Assembly (NCBI GenBank): GCA_024690405.1
Contig: JAILCU010000135.1
Coordinates: 1-44,072, forward strand
Direction of reading: 5' to 3'
Origin: Bacteroidales bacterium
Lineage (GTDB): Bacteria; Bacteroidota; Bacteroidia; Bacteroidales; Bacteroidaceae
Length of the DNA stretch: 44,072 nucleotides
Numbering within the stretch: position 1 is the stretch's first letter; every line of letters starts with the position of its first letter. Below are positions 25,316 through 34,175 of this stretch, one piece after another. A program made the translations under genes and the position numbers. The notes under the pieces are model-generated. The model saw nothing but the letters and a program-made list of their open reading frames with translations, ran no database searches and had not been told where the DNA came from.

Positions 25316-26119
25316 TTATTTAGGCTGTTTGCCGATGTAAGCGAGGATACCGCCATCGACATAGAGGATATGGCCGTTCACGGCGTTACTTGCCTCGGAA
25401 GCGAGGAAGACGGCGGGACCGGTGAGCTCCTGAGGATCGAGCCAGCGGCCGGCAGGTGTCTTGGCGCAGATGAAGCTGTCGAAGGGATGACGGCTGCCGT
25501 CCGGCTGACGCTCACGCAGGGGAGCTGTCTGGGGTGTAGCGATATAGCCCGGGCCGATACCGTTGCACTGGATGTTGTATTCACCATACTCCGAGCAGAT
25601 GTTGCGGGTAAGCATCTTCAAACCACCCTTGGCAGCAGCGTAAGCGCTGACGGTCTCGCGACCGAGCTCGGACATCATGGAGCAGATGTTGATGATCTTG
25701 CCATGACCCTTGGCCATCATGTCGGGCAGTACAGCCTTTGAAACGATGAAGGGAGCGTTGAGGTCGATGTCGATGACGCGGCGGAAATCAGCGGCTTCCA
25801 TCTCGTGCATGGGGATACGACGGATGATACCGGCGTTGTTGACGAGAATGTCGATCGTGCCTACCTCTTCCTTGATCTTCTTGACGAGTGCCTGAACAGC
25901 GGGTTCGTCAGTGACATCGCAGACATAGCCGTGAGCCTTAATGCCCTTTTCGGCATAGCTCTTGAGACCGCGGTCTACGAGTTCCTGGTTGATGTCGTTG
26001 AAGCAGATGGTTGCGCCCTGCTCTGCGAAAGCGCTAGCGATGGCAAAACCGATACCATAGGAGGCACCTGTTACGAGGGCAACTTTACCCTCGAGGGAGA
26101 AGTTCAGATAGGGATTCAT
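25316..26119 (-). CDS. SDR oxidoreductase, gluconate 5-dehydrogenase / KduD-like
   Basis: This 267-residue enzyme has VTGASYGIG for NAD(P) binding, LVNNAGIIRRIPMHEM, the catalytic Ser in ICSMMSELGRE and YAAAKGG. The segment NGIGPGYIATPQTAPLR is close to gluconate 5-dehydrogenases and 2-deoxy-D-gluconate (KduD) dehydrogenases. In Bacteroidales such enzymes usually act in uronate or gluconate breakdown, often beside kduI; no such partner is present here. It has its own promoter 49 nt upstream and a terminator. Confidence 0.85.
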   Translation of the reverse strand: MNPYLNFSLEGKVALVTGASYGIGFAIASAFAEQGATICFNDINQELVDRGLKSYAEKGIKAHGYVCDVTDEPAVQALVKKIKEEVGTIDILVNNAGIIRRIPMHEMEAADFRRVIDIDLNAPFIVSKAVLPDMMAKGHGKIINICSMMSELGRETVSAYAAAKGGLKMLTRNICSEYGEYNIQCNGIGPGYIATPQTAPLRERQPDGSRHPFDSFICAKTPAGRWLDPQELTGPAVFLASEASNAVNGHILYVDGGILAYIGKQPK

Positions 26120-26168
26120 AGTTAATAATTAATTAATGATGTGAATGTATGATGTCAGTTTCTGTCCG

Positions 26169-26176
26169 CAAAGATA
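26169..26176 (-). promoter_or_regulatory. -7 element TATCTTTG for the KduD-like gene
   Basis: An exact TAnnTTTG match on the minus strand, 49 nt before the start. Confidence 0.7.
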
Positions 26177-26211
26177 AACAAAATCTTTATATCTTGTTCT
26201 TTTTTTTAAGA

Positions 26212-27489
26212 TTATTCACTTAAGACAATGCATATTTGGTCTTGAAGGCGTCGTCCCTGGGACATGGTCTCTATGCCCTGGTTCATAATTGCAAAAGCAA
26301 TAAGATGGTTGGTAGAACGCTGTGTGGTATAACCTACAAGGGTGGAAACGCCGCTGACAGAGCCTGTCTTGGCCCGGACGTTGGCCGCTGCCGGGGTGTT
26401 GCTCATACGGTTTTTGAGTGTGCCGTCGACAGCTGCTATGGGCAGGGCCGTCAGCAAGGGCGTGAGTATCGAATCAGGACGTGTAGCAGCATAGTTGAGT
26501 AGGTGTGTAAAAAGCGCTGGCGACTGATAGTTGTAGAGCGAGAGACCACTGCCGTCGGCAATGGTAGAGGCGGGCAGTGCTTTTATTTGACTGTTGTTTA
26601 TGGCTGCCGTGCGTTGAAGAAATGCTTCTATAGTTGCGGCCACCTTCTTACGTGTAGGTCCTATCTGATAGAAGACTGCTTCGGCACAAAGATTGTCACT
26701 CTCTTTGAGCATCGGCTGAAGCACCTCAGTGAGCGGTCGTGTGATGGTGGCGAGGGGCCGGGCTTTCTCGGGAGCTGTTCCGATAGAGAACCCACGTGCC
26801 ACGGCGATGCCATTACTGCGCAAGGCTGTTTTCAGCTGGTCTGTAAGTTCGGGCTTTCCACCGCAGAGCAGAGGTGACAGGGTTGGGTTGTCATCGTCCC
26901 AGCACCAGCCCCAGCCCAGATTGTCGCTGTCCTTGAAAGAGGCATCTGCAATGAGGCGTCCTTGAATCCTTCGGATGCCCAGGCTGTGCAGTTGGCTGGC
27001 CAGTGAGCGGACATCCGCCACCGAAAGCAGCGGGTCCATAACTCCTTTAATATATAGGTCGCCTTTCAGTACGCTTCCGCTGAGTTCTGCCGTGGAAAGC
27101 AGTTGAGTATTCAAGGTGTAGGCCGGGCCAAGTATGTCGAGTGCAGCAATGGCTGTGACCACCTTTTCGGTGGATGCGGGTCGCATTCTTTGTTGTGAAT
27201 GATATTCAAAGAGCTCTTGACCGCTTGTCAGATCAATAATGTGTAAACCCAACTGACTGTACTGCAGCAGTGTGTTGTTTTCTGCCAGGATTTCTTTAAG
27301 GCGATCAGCCAAGGAATGTTCGGCGGTATGAGCTGAAATTATCTCAACAGTTCTCTTCCCGCCTTCGGCAATCAGTTCCGAATGATGGTTATCGGGCGTA
27401 GAACGGTGGTGCTGCAGAGGAGCGGAGGTCTTGCAGGAGACCATGACAAAGATGGTCAGTGCTGCATATAAGAGGTATTTGTGTTTCAT
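26212..27489 (-). CDS. dacB: D-alanyl-D-alanine carboxypeptidase/endopeptidase (S13, PBP4 type), lipoprotein
   Basis: This 425-residue protein has a lipoprotein signal with Cys19 (IFVMVSCKTSA) and all three penicillin-binding motifs: SxxK at Ser106-Lys109 (PASTEKV), SxN at Ser264-Asn266 (KESDNLCAE) and KTG at 374-376 (RAKTGSVSG). DGSGLSLYN is typical of family S13. It trims peptidoglycan peptides in the periplasm. It is shorter than E. coli PBP4 between the first two motifs. A -7 element ends only 7 nt before the ATG, so the mRNA is probably leaderless. The gene diverges from nadB. Confidence 0.93.
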   Translation of the reverse strand: MKHKYLLYAALTIFVMVSCKTSAPLQHHRSTPDNHHSELIAEGGKRTVEIISAHTAEHSLADRLKEILAENNTLLQYSQLGLHIIDLTSGQELFEYHSQQRMRPASTEKVVTAIAALDILGPAYTLNTQLLSTAELSGSVLKGDLYIKGVMDPLLSVADVRSLASQLHSLGIRRIQGRLIADASFKDSDNLGWGWCWDDDNPTLSPLLCGGKPELTDQLKTALRSNGIAVARGFSIGTAPEKARPLATITRPLTEVLQPMLKESDNLCAEAVFYQIGPTRKKVAATIEAFLQRTAAINNSQIKALPASTIADGSGLSLYNYQSPALFTHLLNYAATRPDSILTPLLTALPIAAVDGTLKNRMSNTPAAANVRAKTGSVSGVSTLVGYTTQRSTNHLIAFAIMNQGIETMSQGRRLQDQICIVLSE

Positions 27490-27496
27490 TGCGCTA

Positions 27497-27504
27497 CAAA
27501 GATA
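27497..27504 (-). promoter_or_regulatory. -7 element TATCTTTG for dacB, adjoining the start codon
   Basis: An exact TAnnTTTG match with only 7 nt between its last base and the ATG. Transcription would start at or next to the start codon. Confidence 0.65.
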
Positions 27505-27514
27505 GGGATTATAA

Positions 27515-27589
27515 ATGAAAGACAGAAAGGCTAAGGTGAAAAATAGGTGTAAGTTTTTTATTTTTCACTTTTCATTTTCTGTCTTTCAT
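27515..27589. promoter_or_regulatory. two-tier inverted repeat between divergent dacB and nadB promoters
   Basis: Outer arms ATGAAAGACAGAAA (27515-27528) and TTTCTGTCTTTCAT (27576-27589) are perfect over 14 bp. Inner arms GTGAAAAATA (27536-27545) and TATTTTTCAC (27559-27568) are perfect over 10 bp. The two unpaired spacers are both 7 nt. The element fills most of the space between the two -7 elements and covers the expected -33 region of nadB, so it may be an operator or a cruciform. Confidence 0.75.
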
Positions 27590-27599
27590 ATTTAATATG

Positions 27600-27607
27600 T
27601 ATCTTTG
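27600..27607 (+). promoter_or_regulatory. -7 element TATCTTTG for nadB
   Basis: An exact TAnnTTTG match 47 nt before the ATG at 27655. It rules out the in-frame GTG at 27607. Confidence 0.7.
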
Positions 27608-27654
27608 TGGCCGAAAAGCATATTTATACATTCGTCTATTGTAAAAATGAAGAT

Positions 27655-29244
27655 ATGATTCGCAAGTTCGATTTTCTCATCATCGGCTCAGGTGTGGCCG
27701 GAATGAGTTATGCCTTGAAGGTAGCCCAGAGCGGCAAAGGGAAGGTAGCGTTGGTTTGCAAAACCACCATTGATGAGGCCAATACAGACAAGGCTCAAGG
27801 CGGTGTAGCTTCAGTGACAAACCTCAAATTAGATAATTTTGAGAAGCATATCCACGACACCATGGTGGCGGGGGACTTTATCTCTGATCCGGCTGCCGTA
27901 GAACAAGTGGTGAAAAATGCACCGAAAGGCATTACTGACTTGGTCCGGTGGGGCGTGAATTTCGATAAGAACGAAGAGGGCGAGTTTGACCTCCACCGCG
28001 AGGGAGGTCACTCGGAGTTCCGCATCTTGCATCATGCTGATGACACGGGACACGAGATACAGCAGGGCCTCATTCGTGCGGTGCGGGCTGAAAAGCGCAT
28101 CACTGTTCTCGAGAATCATTTCGCCGTCGAAATCATCACGCAGCATCATTTGGGCCGGGAAGTGAACCGTCATATGAAAGATATCGAATGTTATGGTGCC
28201 TATGTGCTTGACCCCGATACGCAAAAGATCGATACTTTTCTCTCTCGCGTCACGTTGATGGCTACGGGAGGAACAGGTGCTGTCTATGCCACCACTACGA
28301 ATCCCAATATCGCCACCGGCGACGGCATAGCCATGGTCTATCGTGCCAAGGGCCTCGTGAAGGATATGGAATTTGTGCAGTTTCATCCCACAGCACTTTA
28401 CCATCCCGGCGAGACGCATCCCGCCTACCTCATCACCGAGGCGATGCGTGGCTATGGCGGTATTCTGCGCCTGCCCAACGGTGAGGAGTTCATGCAGAAA
28501 TATGATAAGCGGCTCTCCCTGGCTCCGCGTGATATCGTAGCACGGGCTATTGACAAAGAGATGAAAATGCATGGTATCGACCACGTCTGTCTCGACGTGA
28601 CGCACAAGGATGCGGAGGAGACCAAGCACCATTTCCCGAATATCTATGCCAAATGTCTTTCTATCGGCATTGACATCACCAAGCAATATATTCCTGTAGT
28701 GCCTTGTGCCCATTATATGTGCGGAGGCATTCAAGTGGACCTGAATGCGTGTTCCTCCATTCATCGCTTGTATGCGGTTGGCGAATGTTCGTGTACGGGG
28801 CTGCACGGCGGCAACCGTCTGGCCTCCAACTCTCTTATTGAAGCCGTGGTCTATGCGGATAAAGCCGCCGAACACTCCATTGCACACATCGATGAATACA
28901 CGTTCAATGATCAGGTGCCCGAATGGAACGATGAAGGTACACTCACCAACGAGGAGAAGGTGCTCATCGCCCAGGACATGAAAGAAGTCGGACAGATCAT
29001 GTCAAACTACGTCGGCATCGTCCGCTCCGATCTGCGTCTTCATCGCGCCTGGACGCGTCTCGACATTATTTACGAGGAGACCGAAGAACTCTTTAAGCGC
29101 GTAAAGGCATCTAAGGATATCTGCGAACTCCGTAATATGGTGAACGTAGGTTATCTCATCACGCGACAGGCCATTGAACGCAAAGAAAGCCGTGGCTTAC
29201 ATTATACCGTGGACTATCCTAAGCACGCCTACGACCAGAAATAG
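27655..29244 (+). CDS. nadB: L-aspartate oxidase
   Basis: This 529-residue flavoenzyme has the FAD-binding motif IIGSGVAGMSYALKVA, the segment KAQGGVASV, the active-site region HREGGHSEFRILHHADDTGHEI, and VVPCAHYMCGGIQVD with LHGGNRLASNSLIEAVVYAD. It oxidises aspartate to iminoaspartate for NadA. The fold is shared with succinate dehydrogenase flavoproteins, but the sequence and length fit NadB. The start at 27655 opens directly into the FAD-binding strand. Confidence 0.94.
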   Translation: MIRKFDFLIIGSGVAGMSYALKVAQSGKGKVALVCKTTIDEANTDKAQGGVASVTNLKLDNFEKHIHDTMVAGDFISDPAAVEQVVKNAPKGITDLVRWGVNFDKNEEGEFDLHREGGHSEFRILHHADDTGHEIQQGLIRAVRAEKRITVLENHFAVEIITQHHLGREVNRHMKDIECYGAYVLDPDTQKIDTFLSRVTLMATGGTGAVYATTTNPNIATGDGIAMVYRAKGLVKDMEFVQFHPTALYHPGETHPAYLITEAMRGYGGILRLPNGEEFMQKYDKRLSLAPRDIVARAIDKEMKMHGIDHVCLDVTHKDAEETKHHFPNIYAKCLSIGIDITKQYIPVVPCAHYMCGGIQVDLNACSSIHRLYAVGECSCTGLHGGNRLASNSLIEAVVYADKAAEHSIAHIDEYTFNDQVPEWNDEGTLTNEEKVLIAQDMKEVGQIMSNYVGIVRSDLRLHRAWTRLDIIYEETEELFKRVKASKDICELRNMVNVGYLITRQAIERKESRGLHYTVDYPKHAYDQK

Positions 29245-29369
29245 AAGCATCGTGAATAAAGATGCTCCATGGTGATCCTCTTTAATCAATTACTTTGATT
29301 TATGTCAAGAAAAGCTAAAAATCTTAAGGAAAGGGAATAAAAAAGTGTATAAATTACACGAATTACCTC

Positions 29370-29377
29370 TACCTTTG
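29370..29377 (+). promoter_or_regulatory. -7 element TACCTTTG for the candidate RNA
   Basis: An exact TAnnTTTG match more than 450 nt before the next protein gene, with an intrinsic terminator between. Confidence 0.65.
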
Positions 29378-29383
29378 CATCGT

Positions 29384-29690
29384 CAAAGAGATGACAAGAC
29401 GTCTCGTGAGAGACTCTACGATATACGGTTTTTCATGGTATTAGGTTAGTTTTAAAGGTTTTCATTCCTGAGTAGCAAGTCTACTCATCTTTAGGTAAGT
29501 TAGTTAAGGTAAGTTGATTGCAGAATCTCTATTTGAGATTCACTTACAGAATAATAAAAACGCATTTATCGCAGTGATGCGTAAGGATGTGAAGAGAACT
29601 GAACATTGTTTTTATTCTCAATTATTCTGAAAGATTCAACAAGATTTGTTCATAGCTTTAGAAGCGACTCTTCGTGAGAAGAGTCGTTTT
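29384..29690 (+). ncRNA. candidate structured non-coding RNA, about 307 nt
   Basis: A promoter element upstream and an intrinsic terminator downstream enclose a sequence with no reading frame longer than about 17 codons. Several hairpins can be drawn in order: GTCTC-GTGA-GAGAC (29401-29414), GAGTAG/CTACTC near 29470, AATCTC/GAGATT within GTAAG/CTTAC near 29510-29545, ACGCAT/ATGCGT near 29570, and a closing helix CAGAATAAT/ATTATTCTG around that last one. It does not show tmRNA or RNase P signatures that I recognise. A 6S-like RNA or a Bacteroidales-specific family is possible; the identity is not established. The 5' end is inferred from the promoter. Confidence 0.55.
29665..29690 (+). terminator. 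intrinsic terminator of the candidate RNA
   Basis: A 9-bp perfect stem CGACTCTTC (29665-29673) / GAAGAGTCG (29678-29686) with a GTGA tetraloop, followed by TTTT and CATTTTAT. Confidence 0.85.
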
Positions 29691-29797
29691 CATTTTATAC
29701 CTGCTTGAAGGGTGTGGAAATCAGGCCAGTGAATAAAAACTGTAGGTTGAAAATCAAAAACTTTTGGCTTTACGCGTCAAACCTTAAACTTTTTGTT

Positions 29798-29805
29798 TAT
29801 CTTTG
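29798..29805 (+). promoter_or_regulatory. -7 element TATCTTTG for mutS
   Basis: An exact TAnnTTTG match 32 nt before the mutS start. Confidence 0.7.
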
Positions 29806-29837
29806 CAAAACAAAAAAAGAGTTTAAGGGTTACTGTT

Positions 29838-32450
29838 ATGGCTGAAATTACTCCTATGATGAAGCAGTTCTTCGACTTGAAGGCAAAGCATCCCGATGCC
29901 ATTATGCTCTTCCGGTGCGGAGATTTCTACGAGACCTACGCGCAGGACGCTGTGGAGGCTGCTGATATCCTCGGCATTACACTTACCAAACGCAATAACG
30001 GCAAGGAGGGCGAGAGCACGGCGATGGCGGGTTTTCCGCACCATGCCCTCGACACTTATCTTCCTAAGCTGGTGCGGGCGGGCCGTCGGGTGGCAATCTG
30101 CGACCAGCTCGAAGACCCTAAACTGACCAAGAAACTGGTGAAGCGCGGCATCACGGAACTCGTGACGCCCGGCGTGGCGCTCACGGATACGGTGCTGAAC
30201 TATCGCGAGAACAACTTCCTTGCCGCCGTGCATTTTATGAAGGAAGACCTCGTGGGGGTGAGTTTCCTCGATATCTCCACCGGTGAATGGCTCGTGGCCG
30301 AGGGGCCTGCCGAGTATGTCGACAAACTGATGGGTAATTTCTCGCCCAAGGAAGTACTTTACGAACACGGACGCAAAGGGATGTTTGAGGGCTGCTTCGG
30401 GCAGAAGTACGTCACCTTTGAACTCGACGACTGGGTCTTCACCTCGCAGACGGCGCATGATAAGCTCACACGGCATTTCGAGGTGAAGAACCTCAAAGGC
30501 TTCGGCATTGACGGATTGAAGGCTGGCGTTATCGCAGCCGGTGCTATTCTGCAATACCTGGAACTGACGCAGCACACGCAACTTAAGCACATCACCAGCA
30601 TCAGCCGTATTGAGGAAGAACGCTATGTGCGACTGGACAAGTTCACCGTGCGCAACCTCGAACTCTTGCAGTCGATGAATGAGGGCGGACGTTCGCTGCT
30701 CGGTGTGCTTGATCATACCACGACGCCAATGGGTGCCCGGTTGCTGCATCGTTGGCTGCTGTTCCCGTTGCGCGATACGGTGCAAATCAACCGTCGTCTG
30801 GATGTGGTAGAACACTATTTCCGCCACCCTGATTTCCGTGAGTTTATTCTGGAACACCTGCAGCAGATTGGCGACCTGGAACGTATAACCTCAAAAGTAG
30901 TGACGGGGCGCGTCTCGCCTCGTGATATGGTGCAGTTGCGCATGGCCTTGCAAGCCATCGAACCCATCAAGAAGAGATGTATGACTGCGGACGACGACAC
31001 GCTCAAGGAGATCGGTGAACAGATCAGTTTGTGTGCCGAAATCCGCGATCGCATCGCTCGCGAGATTCAGCCCGACCCTCCTTTGATGGTGCAGAAAGGC
31101 AACGTGATCGCTTCGGGGGTGTCGAAAGAACTCGATGAGTTGCGACAAATAGCCTATAGCGGTAAGGACTACCTGCTGCAATTGCAGCAGCGTGAGATTG
31201 AGGCGACGGGCATTCAGAGCCTGAAGGTGGCTTACAATAATGTCTTCGGCTACTATCTTGAGGTGCGCAATACGTATAAAGACCGTGTGCCAGCCGAGTG
31301 GATCCGCAAGCAGACGCTGGTGAATGCCGAACGTTACATCACACAGGAGTTGAAGGAGTACGAGGAGAAAATCCTCGGAGCAGAGGACAAGATTCTGACC
31401 CTCGAGGGACAACTCTTTGCTCAGCTCGTGGCCGATACGGCAAAGTTCACGCCAGCCATCCAGCACAACGCGAATCTCGTGGCACAGCTCGACTGCCTGC
31501 TCTCTTTTGCTGTCACGGCTTCGGAGAACCGCTACATTCGTCCTGTTGTCGATGACAGCACTGAAATAGATATCCGTCAGGGGCGTCACCCCGTCATCGA
31601 GTGTCAGATGCCTATTGGCGAGCGTTATATCGCCAATGATGTGCGCCTTGATACACAGAATCAGCAGATTCTCATCATCACCGGTCCGAACATGGCCGGT
31701 AAGAGTGCCTTGCTGCGCCAGACGGCACTCATCACGCTGATGGCCCAGATCGGTTCGTTTGTCCCTGCCGAGAGTGCCCGCATCGGTTGGGTCGACAAGA
31801 TCTTTACCCGTGTGGGCGCCTCCGATAATATCTCCGTCGGCGAATCAACGTTTATGGTGGAGATGAGCGAGGCATCCAATATCCTTAACAACATCAGTGA
31901 GCGCAGCCTCATCCTCTTCGATGAGCTGGGGCGCGGCACATCCACCTACGACGGCATCAGCATCGCTTGGGCTATTGTGGAGTTTATTCACGAGAATCAG
32001 CGCGGACATGCCCGCACGCTGTTTGCCACCCACTATCACGAACTCAACGAGATGGAGAAACATTTCGCGCGCATCAAAAACTTCAATGTCAGCGTGCGCG
32101 AGGTGCGGGGCAAGGTCATCTTTTTACGTAAACTCGAGCCGGGTGGTTCGGAGCACAGTTTCGGTATTCATGTGGCGAAACTGGCGGGTATGCCAAAGGA
32201 TATCGTCCTTCGCGCCGAAATGATTCTGCACCAGCTCGAATCGAGCGCCGACCGCGAGGGTCTTGGCACGGGAGCCAAGATCGGTGCGCTGCCCGAGGCG
32301 GACCACATGCAACTGAGTTTCTTCCAGCTCGACGATCCTGTGCTCAGTCAGATCCGCGACCAGATTCTCGGGTTGGATATCAACAGCCTTACCCCCATTG
32401 ATGCGCTTAACAAACTGGATAGCATTAAGCGCATTATCACAGGGAAATAA
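29838..32450 (+). CDS. mutS: DNA mismatch repair protein MutS
   Basis: This 870-residue protein has the mismatch-reading motif in [12 protein letters not shown] (Phe30 and Glu32), the middle lever/clamp domains, and the C-terminal ATPase with Walker A in [15 protein letters not shown]. Walker B and the switch follow in [20 protein letters not shown], and the His loop in [12 protein letters not shown]. It recognises mispaired bases and starts repair with MutL. The start at 29838 matches the family N-terminus; the 15 codons before it overlap the promoter. Its stop codon is 9 bp from the stop of the convergent DUF3267 gene. Confidence 0.97.
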   Translation: MAEITPMMKQFFDLKAKHPDAIMLFRCGDFYETYAQDAVEAADILGITLTKRNNGKEGESTAMAGFPHHALDTYLPKLVRAGRRVAICDQLEDPKLTKKLVKRGITELVTPGVALTDTVLNYRENNFLAAVHFMKEDLVGVSFLDISTGEWLVAEGPAEYVDKLMGNFSPKEVLYEHGRKGMFEGCFGQKYVTFELDDWVFTSQTAHDKLTRHFEVKNLKGFGIDGLKAGVIAAGAILQYLELTQHTQLKHITSISRIEEERYVRLDKFTVRNLELLQSMNEGGRSLLGVLDHTTTPMGARLLHRWLLFPLRDTVQINRRLDVVEHYFRHPDFREFILEHLQQIGDLERITSKVVTGRVSPRDMVQLRMALQAIEPIKKRCMTADDDTLKEIGEQISLCAEIRDRIAREIQPDPPLMVQKGNVIASGVSKELDELRQIAYSGKDYLLQLQQREIEATGIQSLKVAYNNVFGYYLEVRNTYKDRVPAEWIRKQTLVNAERYITQELKEYEEKILGAEDKILTLEGQLFAQLVADTAKFTPAIQHNANLVAQLDCLLSFAVTASENRYIRPVVDDSTEIDIRQGRHPVIECQMPIGERYIANDVRLDTQNQQILIITGPNMAGKSALLRQTALITLMAQIGSFVPAESARIGWVDKIFTRVGASDNISVGESTFMVEMSEASNILNNISERSLILFDELGRGTSTYDGISIAWAIVEFIHENQRGHARTLFATHYHELNEMEKHFARIKNFNVSVREVRGKVIFLRKLEPGGSEHSFGIHVAKLAGMPKDIVLRAEMILHQLESSADREGLGTGAKIGALPEADHMQLSFFQLDDPVLSQIRDQILGLDINSLTPIDALNKLDSIKRIITGK

Positions 32451-32459
32451 ACGGTTTTT

Positions 32460-33017
32460 CTATTCTTCTTCGTAGATATAGAATCCCGCTTCGGAGGGAT
32501 GGTCAAGGACGAGGCAACCGGGCTTTTCCTTCAGCAGCAACCAGCACATCCATATATCACCGGCGGCTGCAGAGATAAAGATAATGCCCCAGATAAGAAG
32601 CAGGAAAGAACCCGTGAAGAGAGAGAGGACGGCAGGGATGATGCCAAGAACAATGCATGGCATCATTCCTCCCCAGAGATAACCGCTACGGCGAAGCGGC
32701 TCATCGCAATGACAATAGGGAGTGAGCAGTTTCCACATCACACCGAAACTGATGCTCTGCCAACCGCCCGGAGCAAAACAGGCCCACGTGATGCCGTGAA
32801 TGAGTTCGTGGACGACAATGCCTCCTATGAGCGCTGCCAATCCCAAAAAAGACATCCAGGGATTGGACAGGAATTCTGGAACCAAGGGGGTGCCGTGCCA
32901 CGTATCGTGCCACAAACAGACATAAGGTACGCCAAAACTTATCGCGGCAACGAGAAAGATCAGAATGGCAAAGACGTTGGCAGAGACGATATTGATGGTG
33001 ACTTTTCGTTGTTTCAT
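32460..33017 (-). CDS. DUF3267 membrane protein with HExxH motif
   Basis: This 185-residue protein has four or five membrane segments and a conserved metal-binding type motif HELIHG within GGIVVHELIHGITWACF. SFGVMWKLLTPYCHCDEPL follows, which is the DUF3267 signature (putative zincin related to M50 proteases). The C-terminus ends PSEAGFYIYEEE and is likely cytoplasmic. No substrate is known. It starts 12 nt after the QueH stop, so it is read from the queH promoter. Confidence 0.87.
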   Translation of the reverse strand: MKQRKVTINIVSANVFAILIFLVAAISFGVPYVCLWHDTWHGTPLVPEFLSNPWMSFLGLAALIGGIVVHELIHGITWACFAPGGWQSISFGVMWKLLTPYCHCDEPLRRSGYLWGGMMPCIVLGIIPAVLSLFTGSFLLLIWGIIFISAAAGDIWMCWLLLKEKPGCLVLDHPSEAGFYIYEEE

Positions 33018-33029
33018 TATGATAAAGCT

Positions 33030-33635
33030 TTATTCTTTTCCTCTTTCTTTTTCGGGCTGTTCCCTTAGGAGCGGGTTTTCATGGGTCGCTTCGTCCGTGG
33101 CCGGCATCGAGAATTCACAGCCGCAGTAGCGTTGGTTGTAGAAATGGTATTCGCGCAGCAGTTGGTTGCGGCGCTCCTGTAATCCGCCTTTACGCCAGTT
33201 ACGGGCCCAGAACTGCGATCCCGGCACGGCCGCTTCGGCCGCTGCACCGGCGGCTTCAATCTGGTCGAGACGTTTCCATCGCGATGAGGCCAGGGTCGTG
33301 GTGAACATGTTGATGCCGAGTTCGACCGCTTTGCGTGCCGCAGCGGTGAGGCGCACTTCAAAGCAACGCAAGCAGCGGCTTCCGCGCTCGGGCTCGCCTT
33401 CCATACCGTGAATCTCGCGAAGCCATAGGTCGTGATTCCAGTCGTCATCAATCCAGGTGATACCCAGACTTTCGGCATGACGCTTGCTCTCTGCCTTGCG
33501 AATCTCATATTCTTCGCGAGGGAAGATATTGGGGTTGAAATAATAGATGGTAGGACGATAATCGTTGGCGAGCATCCATTCGACAATGGCGCTCGAACAG
33601 GGGGCACAGCAGGCGTGTAGCAGAACTTGAGTCAC
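33030..33635 (-). CDS. queH: epoxyqueuosine reductase QueH
   Basis: The 201-residue protein has the cysteine motif LLHACCAPCSSA near its N-terminus, then YYFNPNIFPREEYEIRKAE, SRCLRCFEVRL and the C-terminal YCGCEFS. These Cys pairs hold the iron-sulfur centre of the DUF208/QueH family, which performs the last step of queuosine synthesis in tRNA. The frame is open to a TTG at 33671, but that codon lies inside the -7 element. The GTG at 33635 is 33 nt after the element and immediately precedes the conserved motif, so it is the preferred start. Confidence 0.9.
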   Translation of the reverse strand: MTQVLLHACCAPCSSAIVEWMLANDYRPTIYYFNPNIFPREEYEIRKAESKRHAESLGITWIDDDWNHDLWLREIHGMEGEPERGSRCLRCFEVRLTAAARKAVELGINMFTTTLASSRWKRLDQIEAAGAAAEAAVPGSQFWARNWRKGGLQERRNQLLREYHFYNQRYCGCEFSMPATDEATHENPLLREQPEKERGKE

Positions 33636-33668
33636 GGAAGAAACAGACTTGGGATTGAAAGAGTACGA

Positions 33669-33676
33669 CAAAAGTA
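33669..33676 (-). promoter_or_regulatory. -7 element TACTTTTG for queH
   Basis: An exact TAnnTTTG match on the minus strand. It overlaps the longest possible queH frame and therefore argues for the GTG start at 33635. Confidence 0.65.
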
Positions 33677-33710
33677 CACTTTTTCGATGGAGGTGAGGGG
33701 ACTATAGGCG

Positions 33711-34175
33711 TTAAATTTGCTTAACGAAACGTTGTAAGGCTAATGTCGTTAGGATAATCATGGTAGCACCGATGGCGATGATTTGCGTGGCGGAAGGCAG
33801 CATGTCAGGCACGCGGTGGATGAAAAGGATGGTTTGCACGAGCATTGCATCGGCATCGAAGTGCTGGATGCCACTGATGATACGTGCGATCATCATCTCG
33901 TAGAAATCTGCGATGCGGGTAAAGAAACCAAGGTAGATTAACAAGGCCACCCCGGCCACTACAGTGAAAATGTTGAGGGCGGTGCTCAAACAGCGCAGCG
34001 AGCAGACTGTATGTGCGGGCAGACTGGCTACGACGCGCTCGGTGAAACCGTTGTCGGCAACAGGTTGGCGTGCTTCGGCAAAGAATTGGTCGAGCAGCGC
34101 ATCGTCGGAGAGCATTGTCAACTGTTCGTTGGCAAATCCTTTCGTCGTTTGGGTGTGCATATCTTGTTTATCCAT
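33711..34175 (-). CDS. DUF5056-like protein, candidate anti-sigma partner
   Basis: The 154-residue protein has a soluble N-terminal part with DDALLDQFFAEARQPVADNGFTERVVASLP, the DUF5056 signature. Two or three hydrophobic segments follow (ALNIFTVVAGVALLIYLGFF and the C-terminal IIAIGATMIILTTLAL). Proteins of this type stand directly behind ECF sigma genes in Bacteroidetes, and a membrane-bound inhibitor role is plausible but not shown by sequence. The ATG overlaps the sigma stop codon by 8 nt (ATGGATAA), so translation is coupled. The longer frame upstream lies in the sigma gene and is rejected. Confidence 0.8.
   Translation of the reverse strand: MDKQDMHTQTTKGFANEQLTMLSDDALLDQFFAEARQPVADNGFTERVVASLPAHTVCSLRCLSTALNIFTVVAGVALLIYLGFFTRIADFYEMMIARIISGIQHFDADAMLVQTILFIHRVPDMLPSATQIIAIGATMIILTTLALQRFVKQI

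Larger units (their letters stand above)
29245..29837. other. 593-bp region between nadB and mutS, with an RNA-like locus
   Basis: No protein gene is supported here. It contains a small AGCATC/GATGCT hairpin just after nadB, the promoter and candidate RNA at 29370-29690, and the mutS promoter at 29798-29805. The parts 29267-29369 and 29691-29797 show nothing else. Confidence 0.6.

Noticed and set aside
27829-28887. 352-codon open frame antisense to nadB
   Set aside because: It overlaps a complete nadB gene on the other strand and shows no domain.
29823-30857. 344-codon open frame antisense to the mutS start
   Set aside because: It covers the conserved mismatch-recognition part of mutS and has no independent support.
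33636-33671. TTG start of queH at 33671
   Set aside because: The codon lies inside the -7 element; the GTG at 33635 fits both promoter and family N-terminus.
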